Part shown: positions 44,531 through 53,628 of the stretch, piece after piece
How the letters are laid out: every line of letters begins with the position of its first letter
Numbering within the stretch: the stretch's first letter is position 1
NCBI GenBank assembly: GCA_023252195.1
Contig: JAHEXI010000005.1
Coordinates: 263,653 to 327,652, forward strand
Source: Pseudonocardiales bacterium
GTDB taxonomy: Bacteria; Actinomycetota; Actinomycetes; Mycobacteriales; Pseudonocardiaceae
Direction of reading: 5' to 3'
Length of the DNA stretch: 64,000 bases
The notes under the pieces: generated by a model
What the model was told of the DNA's origin: nothing
The model's database searches: none
Seen by the model: the letters and a program-made list of their open reading frames with translations, nothing else
Translations under genes and position numbers: made by a program

Positions 44531-45244
44531 ATGTCTCTAGTGGCCGACGAGGTTCGACCGAGTGACCCCCGGCTGAACCGTTGGCAGGGCAGTGGCAGTT
44601 CGGAGCCGATACCCGCGGCTGAGAGCGTGGTCGAGGAACCTTGCGATTCCGAACTTGTGCGAAGACTCGGGGATGCCGACCGGGCGGCACTGTCTCAGCT
44701 CTATCAGCGTTTTGGGCGCCCGTGCTACTCGCTGGCCCGGCGAATCTGCGCGGACGATGGACTGGCCGAGGATGTGGTGCAGGAGGTGTTCCTGACGCTG
44801 TGGCGTGAGCCGACCCGGTTCGACCCATCTCGGGGTGACTTTGCTACCTGGCTGCTGACGCTGATCCACCACAGGGCGGTGGACACGGTGCGAAAAGAGG
44901 CCACCATCCGGCGACGGGTGGTCGCTGCGCCGGAGGCGGGCGAGGACTGGTCGCCAACCCCGGTACCGGGCGCCGATGCGGCGGCGATGGCGCGCGTCGC
45001 GGCCGGCCAGGTGCGCACGGCGCTTCGTCGCCTACCGGTCGAGCAGCGGCGGGTGCTCGCTTTGGCCTATTTCGGCGGGCACACTCAGCGTGAGATTGCC
45101 GTGCTGACTGGTGTCCCGCTGGGCACGGTGAAGTCCCGCACGTTCGCCGCGGTGCAGCGCCTGCGCTCGCTGCTGACCGAGCAGTTGGATCCTGGCGCCC
45201 TGGTCGCAGAGGCCCGCATGGTCAGGGAGGTGGTGAACCGATGA
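44531..45244 (+). CDS. ECF RNA polymerase sigma factor
   Basis: About 237 residues from ATG 44531 (44495 is also open). Region 2 shows LYQRFGRPCYSLARRIC and AEDVVQEVFLTLWREP; region 4 shows LPVEQRRVLALAYFGGHTQREIA and TGVPLGTVKSRTF. It directs transcription of an unknown regulon. The stop overlaps the next gene (ATGA), a zinc-binding anti-sigma factor, as is usual for sigma/anti-sigma pairs. Confidence 0.9.
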   Translation: MSLVADEVRPSDPRLNRWQGSGSSEPIPAAESVVEEPCDSELVRRLGDADRAALSQLYQRFGRPCYSLARRICADDGLAEDVVQEVFLTLWREPTRFDPSRGDFATWLLTLIHHRAVDTVRKEATIRRRVVAAPEAGEDWSPTPVPGADAAAMARVAAGQVRTALRRLPVEQRRVLALAYFGGHTQREIAVLTGVPLGTVKSRTFAAVQRLRSLLTEQLDPGALVAEARMVREVVNR

Positions 45245-45654
45245 ACGACCAGCAGGACCGTGTTAGCAGCTGCCCGTACCGCGAGTTGGCGGTCGGCTGG
45301 GCATTACACGCCCTGGAGCCCGTCGAAGAGTCCCTGGCCACCGGGCACCTGGCTGATTGCCCAACCTGCGTCAGCATTGCCGCGGAGACCGAGGAGGTCG
45401 GCGCCATGCTGGCCCTGTCCGTCCCGCAGACGATCCCCAGTGTGGGATTGGAGCAGCGGATACTCAGTGCCGCGGGCGCCAGTCGGGCAGCGCCGGCCGT
45501 GTCGCTTGTACTGCCGATGCAGCCAGGCCGACCCATCACGGAGCCATCTGAGGTCGACTTCCGGGGATGGCTGTCGATCACCTGGGCTGACGTGGTGGGT
45601 CACGCGGGAGTTGAGCAAGCGCTGCTGGCGGTGGGTAACAGCAGGATCGGGTAG
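45241..45654 (+). CDS. Anti-sigma factor, zinc-binding type, short
   Basis: 137 residues. The N-terminal domain has CPYRELAVGWALHALEP and HLADCPTC, the HxxxCxxC zinc motif of ZAS anti-sigma factors. The rest has no transmembrane helix, and the usual extracytoplasmic domain is missing. It is either a soluble form or a protein shortened by rearrangement in this disturbed region. It probably binds the sigma factor encoded upstream. Confidence 0.78.
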   Translation: MNDQQDRVSSCPYRELAVGWALHALEPVEESLATGHLADCPTCVSIAAETEEVGAMLALSVPQTIPSVGLEQRILSAAGASRAAPAVSLVLPMQPGRPITEPSEVDFRGWLSITWADVVGHAGVEQALLAVGNSRIG

Positions 45655-45722
45655 ACGGCGGGCCTGCCCATCCGAACGGTCACGGTGCAGGTCATGACTC
45701 ATATTTCGGGAGAATGCTGATC

Positions 45723-46844
45723 ATGCCAGCCACCCAGGAATTTAGTGACGAGTTTCGGCAGCGTGCGGTGCGGATGGTGCTTGACGGGCGCCCGGAAGCG
45801 GGTGGCCAACTCGACGCGATCGAGCGGGTCGCTGATCAGTTGGCAGTGGCCCCGCAGGCCCTGCAACTGTGGGTCGAGCAGGCCGGGGCGAAGGAGACTA
45901 GCGAGTCCTCGAACGCGACCCCGCCCGCCGAACCCGACACCTACGAGGAGGGCTTGCTGCTGGTGCAACGCGGCGAACTCGGTAAGGCGGAGACGTTGTG
46001 GCGCACGGCGGCCGAGGCCGGCAACACTGACGCCGCCACCGGTCTCGGCCGGCTGCTTGTGCAGCGTGGCGAGCTCGCCGAGGCGGAAGCATGGTGGCGT
46101 ACCGCAGCCAAAACGGGCAACATCGACGCCGCCAACTACCTCGGTCTGCTGCTGGTGCAGCGTGGCGACCTCGCCGAGGCGGAGACTTGGTGGCGCAGCA
46201 CCGCCGAAGCCGGCAACATCACCGCCGCCACCGTGCTGGGCGTGCTGCTGGTGCAGCGTGGTGAGCTCGATGAGGCGGAGACCTGGTGGCGCAGCGCCGC
46301 CCACGCCGGCAACACCACCGCGGCATTCAACCTCGGTCTGCTGCTCAAGCGGCGCGGCGATTTCGACGGAGCGGCACGGTGGTCACGGGCCGCCGCCGAA
46401 GCCGGTAACACTGATGCCGCCAACAACCTCGGCCTGGTGCTGGAAGAGCGTGGCGAGCTCGATGAGGCCGTGGCCTGGTACCGCACCGCCGCCGACGCCG
46501 GTCACGCCACCGCAGCCTACAATCTAGGCCTGCTACTCAAGCGACGCGGCGAGCACGACGAAGCAGCGACCTGGTACCGCACCGCCGCCGCCGCCGGCAA
46601 TGTCAGTGCCGCCAACAACCTCGCCGTCCTGCTCGAACAGCGCGGCGAGCACGACGAAGCAGCGACCTGGTACCGCACCGCCGCCGACGCCGGCAACAGC
46701 AACGCCGCCTACAACCTCGGCGTCTTACTGGCGCGGCGCGGCGAGCTCGACGAGGCTCGGGCTTGGTATCGCACCGCCGCCGACGCCGGCCACACCACCG
46801 CCGCCAACAACCTGCGCATCCTGCTGGGTCTAGAACGATCTTAG
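45723..46844 (+). CDS. IS3-OrfA-like HTH fused to nine 32-residue Sel1/TPR-like repeats
   Basis: 373 residues from ATG 45723 (45714 is also in frame). Residues 1-55 resemble the N-terminal HTH of IS3-type OrfA proteins: EFSDEFRQRAVRMVLDG, then RVADQLAVAPQALQLWVEQAG. After a short linker come nine repeats of exactly 32 residues, for example LLKRRGEHDEAATWYRTAAA then AGNVSAANNLAV. Sel1 repeats are about 36 and TPR 34. No transposase catalytic domain follows. It looks like a transposase DNA-binding domain recruited to a protein-interaction scaffold. The repeats are also close at DNA level. Confidence 0.8.
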   Translation: MPATQEFSDEFRQRAVRMVLDGRPEAGGQLDAIERVADQLAVAPQALQLWVEQAGAKETSESSNATPPAEPDTYEEGLLLVQRGELGKAETLWRTAAEAGNTDAATGLGRLLVQRGELAEAEAWWRTAAKTGNIDAANYLGLLLVQRGDLAEAETWWRSTAEAGNITAATVLGVLLVQRGELDEAETWWRSAAHAGNTTAAFNLGLLLKRRGDFDGAARWSRAAAEAGNTDAANNLGLVLEERGELDEAVAWYRTAADAGHATAAYNLGLLLKRRGEHDEAATWYRTAAAAGNVSAANNLAVLLEQRGEHDEAATWYRTAADAGNSNAAYNLGVLLARRGELDEARAWYRTAADAGHTTAANNLRILLGLERS

Positions 46845-46937
46845 GCCGGCCTCATGACCGCTACAGCTACGTTCGTCCAGCAGGCGGCGCTTACACCGCA
46901 GTCCGCGCTGCAGCATTCATCGAGCATTGAAAGCCCG

Positions 46938-47435
46938 TTAAGGAACCCGTTCTAGTATCGTCAACGTCGGAATGATTCGAATTGTGCCAAGTCCGCTCTG
47001 CTTGTCCCAACAGGTTATGCAGGTATCGCGCTCATCATCGATGATCGCTATACCGAGAGCAGTAGTTCCGGCTGGTAGACCAAGAGATACGTCGCTGCCG
47101 ACGACCTTGTTGGTCGCAGTGTTGATCACGCTTATCGACGAAACAGTGTCATCAATAATTCCAGTGGCGTTTACGACGAGAAGTCTATGTCCGTCGCGGG
47201 TGACATCAACGCCGGCAGGATCGCAACCGATGATAATGTCATGCCCGACAACATTGCCCGATCCGGTGTCGACGACCACAACGCTGCATCCAAAGGTTGT
47301 GGTATACAGCGAGCGCCCATCTGGCGTGATCGCCACTGCTCTCGGCGCGCTGTCGTTCAACATGATCCACTTTTCAGTGGCAGTATTATTTGCAATATCG
47401 ATCACACGCAGACCGCCCATACTCCTTGGTGTCAT
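46938..47435 (-). pseudogene. YVTN beta-propeller protein remnant, cut by IS30
   Basis: The frame reads GGLRVIDIANNTATEKWIM, RAVAITPDGRSLYTTTFG, SVVVVDTGSGNVVGHDI and then DVTRDGHRLLVVNATG: YVTN-type propeller blades. Its 5' part runs straight into the left end of an IS30 element at 47443, so the true start is gone. The region is clearly AT-richer than its neighbours, which suggests separate origin. The ending LERVP is an ordinary stop. Confidence 0.65.
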
Positions 47436-47442
47436 AGGATGA

Positions 47443-48498
47443 GTGCACCACCAGGAATGATATCCTACCGCGCGTTCGGTCGGTAAGGGAAGGGAGTCAT
47501 TGTCGGTGCGGGGTACGGAGATTCTTGCCGAGGAGCGAGAAATCATCTCTCGCGAGCTTGCCGTCGGGCGCTCTTATCGATGCATCGGGCGACTGCTGAA
47601 GCGGGACCACACGGTGGTGTCACGTGAGGTTACGAGGAATGGTGGCCGATCGGCGTATCGAGCGATACCCGCACAAGGGCGAGCCGACGAACACCGTGCC
47701 CGCCCGAAACCGCGATCACTGGAAAAGAACGCGGCGTTGCACGATGCGGTGAACTCCGGGTTGGAAAAGAAATGGTCACCCAGGCAGATCAGCGAGCGGT
47801 TGCGCCAGGACTTCCCCGACGACGACACTATGCGAGTGTCGCACGAAACGATTTACCAGAGCTTGTACCTACAGGCACGTGGCGAGTTGCGCACCCAGCT
47901 CAAGATCGCCCTGCGGCAGGGCCGCACGCGGCGGGTCAACCGGTCACGGACAACCATAGCCAGGGGAAAGATCCCAGACATGGTCAACATCAGCGAACGC
48001 CCGGTCGAGGCCGAGTGCCGTGCGGTTCCCGGCTTCTGGGAGGGAGACCTCATCATCGGCAAGGGCTGCAAGTCCCAGATCGCCACCCTCGTCGAGCGCG
48101 CCAGCCGGTATGTCATGCTCGTCCGGATTCCCTACGACCGCACCGCCCAGCGCGTCGCCGTTCTCCTGGCCCAGAAAATGGAAACCCTTCCCGACTTCCT
48201 CCGCAACAGTGTGACCTGGGACCAGGGAAAAGAGATGGCCGCGCACGCGAACTTCACCGTCAAGACCGGAATCGACGTCTACTTCTGCGATCCACACTCA
48301 CCCTGGCAACGGGGTAGCAACGAGAACACCAATGGTCTCCTGCGCCAGTATTTCCCCAAAGGAACCGACCTGTCGGGCTACACACAGGCCGAGCTCGACG
48401 CCGTCGCCGACGAACTCAACGACCGTCCACGAAGACACTCGGCTGGCAAAAACCAACCGAAGTCCTCAACACATTCCTGATCGAGGCTGGTGGTGCAC
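47443..48498 (+). mobile_element. IS30-family insertion sequence
   Basis: About 1,056 bp bounded by inverted repeats with the shared outer sequence GTGCACCACCAG (47443-47454 and, inverted, 48487-48498), followed by a second short match (GAT) four bases on. It carries one transposase gene. Target-site duplication could not be made out. The element broke the beta-propeller gene on its left and abuts a PapA-like gene on its right. Confidence 0.82.
47500..48480 (+). CDS. IS30-family transposase, frameshifted C-terminus
   Basis: 326 residues: an N-terminal HTH (YRCIGRLLKRDHTVVSREVT) and a DDE core (GFWEGDLIIGKG, VTWDQGKEMAAH and FCDPHSPWQRGSNENTNGLLRQ). The annotated end, NDRPRRHSAGKNQPKSS, is abnormal. 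A +1 reading after about 48430 restores TKTLGWQKPTEVLNTFLIEAG, the family's usual ending. One base is therefore missing near 48428-48431. TTG start follows GGGAAGGGAG. Confidence 0.85.
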   Translation: MSVRGTEILAEEREIISRELAVGRSYRCIGRLLKRDHTVVSREVTRNGGRSAYRAIPAQGRADEHRARPKPRSLEKNAALHDAVNSGLEKKWSPRQISERLRQDFPDDDTMRVSHETIYQSLYLQARGELRTQLKIALRQGRTRRVNRSRTTIARGKIPDMVNISERPVEAECRAVPGFWEGDLIIGKGCKSQIATLVERASRYVMLVRIPYDRTAQRVAVLLAQKMETLPDFLRNSVTWDQGKEMAAHANFTVKTGIDVYFCDPHSPWQRGSNENTNGLLRQYFPKGTDLSGYTQAELDAVADELNDRPRRHSAGKNQPKSSTHS

Positions 48499-48550
48499 CC
48501 ACCACTTGACACCAAGCGGTCAACCAGTCCAGACGGAGCGGCCCGCACCG

Positions 48551-50005
48551 CTATAGCAACATGTGCGACGCCTTCGGCTCGGCACAATACTCCCCGTACC
48601 CGCCCGTCCGGGCGACCGACACGATGATCTTCCGCAATTCTTCAACAAAGTGCAGGATGTTCTTGTGTGCGATGTCGTTATCGGGGTAACGACACGCCAC
48701 GTGCAATCCTTCGTGGATTCTGGTGATCCAGACGCACACCTGATCGCCGTACGACACCCTCATGATAGTTGATGCGTTCCAACCGGCCCACCGATCAGCC
48801 CCGGGAACGGCTCGGGCGTCGACGTATGAGATGAGCGAGAACAGGTCGGGTGAAGTGGGACGGAAGTCTGAACCCAACAGGTGGAGAACCCGAGCGATGG
48901 GCATTCGGGCCATAGACCTGTTGGTGCGTAGGGCGTTGCGCGCCAACTCCAGCACTCCCAGGAAGTCCTGGGCCTGGGCTGTGCGGATCTCGATCGGCGC
49001 AGCGCCGACGTACCACCCCACCGATTCCGACCAGTGCGACTTCGCTCGCGTGTGGAACGGGACGACGGTCCGGCACGTTGCGCGGCCACCGATCTCAAGG
49101 ACGGCGATGCTTGAGGTGGCCAGGACGCCAGCCAGGATGCCTCCGTACCGCCGGCAGCACACGTCGAAACTCGCCGCGTCCGAGTCGTCCACCAGCATCT
49201 CCTGCAGGAGGTTCTGCCTGGGTAACTCACCGAGAACGATTCCGAGATCCAATGGAAAGGTCGGCAGCATGCCATCGCAGGAGCCGATGAACTCCCGCCA
49301 GCGCGCGACGATCTCGTGGGAGTCGTCGATCCGATCTGCCTGTGCCCGCTCGATCTCGCAGAAGTCCACATAGCTGCCGACCTCCGGCGGGACTGCGGCG
49401 CGGCCCTCAACGCCCGCCGCATAGAGTTCGTGGATCTCCGCGGCCATCAGATGAAGCGAGTAGGCGTCGACGTTGGTGTGATCGAAGGCCAGGTACAGGC
49501 TGGTGGAATCGTCCCGGACAACAGCGGCGAAGATGAAGTTCGGCCAGCTCAGAGCGTCCGTCGCCGCATCAAAGCGGTCCTGCAGGTGCTGGCACAGGTC
49601 TTCTACCCGAGGGAAGTCGCCCACCATTTCACGGTGCAGCAACACGTCGTCGACGGCCAGGGTGAACCGTCGCAGCTCGTCGCCGACCCACTGGAATCCA
49701 CTGCGCAGCGTCTCGTGGCGTCGTGTCCACAGCCGCAGCGCGGTGTCCAGAATGTCGAGATCGACGTGACCCGGAATGTCGAACGCAGTGCCCACCCAGG
49801 TTGGGATGTACCGGCCCCGTTGACGCAAGGTTCGGACGGTCCGGACGTGTGATTCTTGGACGTACGCCGCAGGTCGGGAGTCCTGAGGCGCGTCGTCTGC
49901 GGAGGCGACAGTAGCCGGGTGCAGCGTCCACTCGATGAGTCGTCCGGAGCGGACACCGCAGCGCAGAATGTCGGTGATTATCACCGGATCTCCGTTCACT
50001 TGCAC
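48551..50005 (-). CDS. Condensation-domain acyltransferase (PapA-like)
   Basis: 484 residues in one domain. The catalytic HxxxD is FDHTNVDAYS (His176, Asp180). GRLIEWTLHPA near residue 21 and RHETLRSGF near 97 resemble mycobacterial polyketide-associated acyltransferases. No adenylation or carrier domain is fused. The start could be GTG 50005 or 49999 (after GAGG). There is no polyketide synthase in the window. It converges with the IS30 element. Confidence 0.78.
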   Translation of the reverse strand: MQVNGDPVIITDILRCGVRSGRLIEWTLHPATVASADDAPQDSRPAAYVQESHVRTVRTLRQRGRYIPTWVGTAFDIPGHVDLDILDTALRLWTRRHETLRSGFQWVGDELRRFTLAVDDVLLHREMVGDFPRVEDLCQHLQDRFDAATDALSWPNFIFAAVVRDDSTSLYLAFDHTNVDAYSLHLMAAEIHELYAAGVEGRAAVPPEVGSYVDFCEIERAQADRIDDSHEIVARWREFIGSCDGMLPTFPLDLGIVLGELPRQNLLQEMLVDDSDAASFDVCCRRYGGILAGVLATSSIAVLEIGGRATCRTVVPFHTRAKSHWSESVGWYVGAAPIEIRTAQAQDFLGVLELARNALRTNRSMARMPIARVLHLLGSDFRPTSPDLFSLISYVDARAVPGADRWAGWNASTIMRVSYGDQVCVWITRIHEGLHVACRYPDNDIAHKNILHFVEELRKIIVSVARTGGYGEYCAEPKASHMLL

Positions 50006-50609
50006 CTCGGGGCACGCGCCGGGACGGCCAAAACCCGGCTGATACTACTGAAGGCCCTTCCGGGCTATGCCCCGGCAACTGAAGTCCGCCGCTGGCTGCC
50101 AACGAGCACGCCCTCACCCCTCGGTGATCCGGGTGCGATGATGCCCCTCGGCACCGAACATCCCGCGCCGCAGCGCGCCGGGCTCCGGCTGCGTGTCCAG
50201 CCTGTTCCACGCAAGCCCGCGCCGGCACCCCGCGCCGCCATCTGATCAACATCCCCGCACGGATGGCTTGCCGAGCCCGTCATCAGATGTAGCAGGTCGG
50301 GCGCAAACGGATCGTCCGTTTGGGAGGCATGAGCCGAGTAGGCTGCTGCCTATCGGCTTGCCGCTGATTCTCAAGATCGTCAATACTGAGCGGCAACCGT
50401 GCAAAATCGCACAGCTATCACGCAGTCTCGGCGATCATGACACGCGCTAACCCTCGCCACCAGCGGATCTTCCCAGAAGACAAGATTCACGCGCACCCAT
50501 GGCGGACCATTGTCCAGCAGGGCCACTGTCCGGGATCTTCAGGGCACTCCAACGAGGCGGCCTCGCTTTTTCCGGATTGCGGCAGTGCCAAGTGCTCACG
50601 ACGCCGTGC
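50006..50609. other. Non-coding stretch, nothing recognised
   Basis: About 600 bp. Short open frames on both strands show no domain, no good ribosome binding site and no usual codon pattern. It includes the leader of the PapA-like gene. It may be debris of the accessory region. Confidence 0.4.
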
Positions 50610-50912
50610 TCAGTCGGCTTTCTCAACGGACACATCCATGGCGCGGATCGCGTCGAAAAGCCGATCCGGGTCCCAATCCGGGTCGACATCGTCGTGCAAG
50701 TCCTCTGCTTGGCCCAGGGTGAGGGTAGCCATCCGAGTGTCATCAGTGATCTGGATGTAGTAGTTGGTGAAGGTGGGACGGCCTGCGCCGGCAGGAACCG
50801 TCTTAGGGCGCAGCTCTTCGGCCTTGACCGTGGCCTTGACTCCCTGGCAGGCGCTGGCGTCAAAGCGTTCCTCGATCGCGGTGGCGATCCTGCGGGCGTC
50901 GTCTACAAGCAT
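50610..50912 (-). CDS. Small conserved-looking hypothetical protein
   Basis: 100 residues from ATG 50912, preceded by GGAGATAACC. It is acidic and probably soluble: LVDDARRIATAIEERFDA at the start, FTNYYIQITDDTRMATLTLG in the middle, and repeated Asp near DDVDPDWDPDRLF. No family was recognised. Codon use and ribosome site support it as a gene. Confidence 0.6.
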   Translation of the reverse strand: MLVDDARRIATAIEERFDASACQGVKATVKAEELRPKTVPAGAGRPTFTNYYIQITDDTRMATLTLGQAEDLHDDVDPDWDPDRLFDAIRAMDVSVEKAD

Positions 50913-51079
50913 GTGGTTATCTCCTTCGCCGGGTCGCATACAAATACGCGTAGATACTTATCACCCTGCGTGCAGGCAGCCGCGTACCGGTCCCATCATC
51001 CCCTCCTCAGCGCACCCGACCTTCGCCCGGCGCAGGTGGGGGCAGGAATTTGCGGCGCGAACGCCACGGCGAAGAGCGG

Positions 51080-51406
51080 TCAGGGTCCCGCTGGTTTGAG
51101 CGCAGCGAGCGACTCGAACCCTGATAGCTCGATGAGCCGGCGGGTGGACGAGCCAGGTGGAACGATGAGTTCCAGCGTGATCCGCAGCGCCTGTAGCCGG
51201 GATGCCAGGGTGAACAAGATCCTTACTCCAGCGCTGTCCATGTAGTTGAGATCGGTCAGGTCGACCGACACTATAACCGGCTGATTGGATACCGCCTCCC
51301 GGATCTCGTCCTCGACTGCGGCGGCGTTTGCTAGATCGATCTCGCCGCTGAGACTGATGCGCACGGACCTGCTCTCAGCGCTGACTTCGACCCTCGCGTC
51401 GGTCAT
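51080..51406 (-). CDS. STAS-domain anti-sigma factor antagonist
   Basis: 108 residues. The fold and phospho-site of SpoIIAA/RsbV proteins are visible: LSGEIDLANAAAVEDEI and DLTDLNYMDSAGVRIL, with the phosphorylated Ser in DSAG. It should bind an anti-sigma kinase when unphosphorylated. ATG overlaps the stop of the phosphatase gene by 4 bp, so the regulator and its probable phosphatase are made together. Confidence 0.9.
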   Translation of the reverse strand: MTDARVEVSAESRSVRISLSGEIDLANAAAVEDEIREAVSNQPVIVSVDLTDLNYMDSAGVRILFTLASRLQALRITLELIVPPGSSTRRLIELSGFESLAALKPAGP

Positions 51407-53022
51407 CGAGGTGCCTCCTCGCCCAGGCGACGACGGATGACCACGTTGGTTCCGGTGGGGCTGTGATCGATGCGCAGATCGTCGCTGCAGTTCCGCATGA
51501 ACATCGTTCCGCGTCCTCGGTTCTCCCCGCGGGGCGGCCGCCAACGGCCGGTATCTCGCACGGTGGCGAGTACATCGGGCATCTGGAGCTCTAGATGCAC
51601 ACTCACGGTGCCGCCACCAGGTCCGTAAGCGTGTTCAACGGCGTTGGTGGACGCTTCACCGACTGCGACGAGCAGGTCAGCGACCGTACGCGGGGCGGCA
51701 CCGACCGCCGAGAGCCAGCGGCGCACCGCAAAGCGGATGTCTCTCAGCGACCATGGCAGCGCCGGCATGACGAGGTCTAACGGACCGATCTCGCCGCTGT
51801 CCTGGCGGCGCAGCGCCAGTATCGCCACATCATCGCCAGCGGGATCATCCCCCACCAGCCGGGCCATGATCTCAGCGCAGACTGAGTCTACCGGGCCAGC
51901 CACGACCGAACCACACAGCCGATCCAGGCCGACGTTCAGCGAGGTATTTCGGCTCTCCACCAATCCGTCCGTGTAGAAGCAGAGCAACGCACCCGGCGGC
52001 ACGGTGATGGTCGTCGCCCGGCGTCGCAGCCCACCGGGCACACCGACCGGATGGTCGCTGGGCACGTCGAGCAGGACTGCAGGTTGACCGGGTAGGGCAA
52101 GCACCGGCGGAGGATGGCCTGCCGAGGACAGGTGTAGCCGGCCAAATGACGGCTCGAACATCGCCAACAGCAGCGTGGCCATCGTCTCGGGATCGAAGTG
52201 TTGTACCTGCTGGTCGAGTCTGCCAAGCACCTCGGCGGGATCACCGCCGAGCAGTGCATAGCCGCGCAACACGCTGCGTAGGCGACCCATCACGTCAGCG
52301 GCGACCAAGCCGCGCCCAACCACATCTCCGATCACAACGCACAACCAGCCGGAGGGAAGGGTGAAAACGTCATACCAGTCGCCGCTGACTCCGCCATTCT
52401 CGGCGGGCACGTAGCGAGCCGCTATCTCAAGGCCCGGCACCACCGGTAGCCGCGCTGGCAGCAGGCTGCGTTGAAGCACTACCGCCGCAGCGCGATCCAC
52501 CTCAGCGCGCCGGGATTGGGTCGCCAAAGCGACTCGGTCGGCCACGATCTGGAGCAGACTGACGTCGTCGTCGGTGAACCGGCGGGGGGCGAGTGTCCCG
52601 ACGTGAAGAACGCCGATGACCGTCCCACTGATCAGCAGCGGGACCCCGAGTAGGGAACAGATCCCATGCTCCCGGAAGAACGGATAAAGCACATTTGTGT
52701 GATCGACCTGCTCAATGATCACTGGGCTCTTCTCCGCCGCGACGCGACCGGCGAAGCCCTTCCCCATCGGGATGCGGATTCCCTGACGGACCACCGCTTC
52801 GATCCCCCTGGCAGCAGTCGCGACAAGCTGCTGACAGGAAGAATCGAGCAGCAGCACGGTGGCTGTATCCACCTCGAGTAGTTCGCGCACGCGGTCAAGC
52901 AGTTCGCCCAACAGGTCCTCGACGTCGAGGTGGGCGAGTGCGGCGTCGGTAACGGACTCGATCCGGCGCAATCGGTAGTCATCGGCGGCCGGCGTGTCGC
53001 TCGGCTCGCCCGGCGTCGACAC
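51403..53022 (-). CDS. GAF - PP2C (SpoIIE) phosphatase - HATPase fusion protein
   Basis: About 539 residues from GTG 53022 (53040 is also possible). A GAF domain (about 25-170; GKGFAGRVAAEKSPVI) is followed by a SpoIIE phosphatase (GGVSGDWYDVF, VIGDVVGRGL, FYTDGLVESR, DDVAIL) and a C-terminal RsbW-like histidine-kinase ATPase (VGEASTNAVEHAYG, RDTGRWRPP, GRGTMFMRN). It combines the kinase and phosphatase of a partner-switching pathway in one protein. The STAS protein next door is its likely target. The GAF ligand is unknown. Confidence 0.88.
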   Translation of the reverse strand: MSTPGEPSDTPAADDYRLRRIESVTDAALAHLDVEDLLGELLDRVRELLEVDTATVLLLDSSCQQLVATAARGIEAVVRQGIRIPMGKGFAGRVAAEKSPVIIEQVDHTNVLYPFFREHGICSLLGVPLLISGTVIGVLHVGTLAPRRFTDDDVSLLQIVADRVALATQSRRAEVDRAAAVVLQRSLLPARLPVVPGLEIAARYVPAENGGVSGDWYDVFTLPSGWLCVVIGDVVGRGLVAADVMGRLRSVLRGYALLGGDPAEVLGRLDQQVQHFDPETMATLLLAMFEPSFGRLHLSSAGHPPPVLALPGQPAVLLDVPSDHPVGVPGGLRRRATTITVPPGALLCFYTDGLVESRNTSLNVGLDRLCGSVVAGPVDSVCAEIMARLVGDDPAGDDVAILALRRQDSGEIGPLDLVMPALPWSLRDIRFAVRRWLSAVGAAPRTVADLLVAVGEASTNAVEHAYGPGGGTVSVHLELQMPDVLATVRDTGRWRPPRGENRGRGTMFMRNCSDDLRIDHSPTGTNVVIRRRLGEEAPR

Positions 53023-53239
53023 GAGCAGAGCGTATCCCACGGTCGGGTGAAACGGAGTCCTTTCCCCAGTGCAGATTGACGGCGTTAGGGCCGGCCGCGG
53101 CAAACCGGCCGGCCCGCACGATCGCCAGGATCTGGCGGTGCTGGCCGTCCGGGTCGCCGCACAGCGACTAGATAGCACTGATCAGCACCCGGAGCCTGAC
53201 GCGTTGGACCCTCTCAGTGCCCTGGCCTATGGTCGATGT

Positions 53240-53602
53240 GTGAGCAGCAACTTTCCCGCCGACATCCTGGACCTGCAGGTAGCCGAGCATGATCCCGACG
53301 CTCGCGTGGTGACTGTAGTCGGCGAGATCGACGCGCTGACCGCGCCGAAGCTGGCCGCCTTTCTGACCGAACAGCTCGCTGTTGCCCAGATCGTGGTGGT
53401 GAACCTTGATGGTGTGCAGTTCCTGTCGTCTGCTGGACTTTTCGTGCTGTTAGAGGCCAACGAACTCGCTATTCGGCAAGACCGAGCGTTGCGGTTGGTA
53501 TACAGCTCCCGGATTGTCAACCTGGCGCTGGAGGCCACTGGACTGCGAGAATACTTTTCCTTCGCCGACAACGTGTCCGACGCCCTGAAGAACTCACCCT
53601 GA
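53240..53602 (+). CDS. STAS-domain protein, second copy
   Basis: 120 residues from GTG 53240. VVGEIDALTAPKLAAFL and NLDGVQFLSSAGLFVLL are the STAS core, with SSAG at the phospho-site position. It is divergent from the phosphatase gene. It may be a second antagonist controlled by the same enzyme or by another. Confidence 0.85.
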   Translation: MSSNFPADILDLQVAEHDPDARVVTVVGEIDALTAPKLAAFLTEQLAVAQIVVVNLDGVQFLSSAGLFVLLEANELAIRQDRALRLVYSSRIVNLALEATGLREYFSFADNVSDALKNSP

Positions 53603-53628
53603 CCCTGTGAGCCGGCGTCCATCCACGT

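Noticed and set aside
45950..46830. CRISPR-like array because of regular 96-bp DNA repeats
   Set aside because: The repeats are coding, in frame and without unique spacers.
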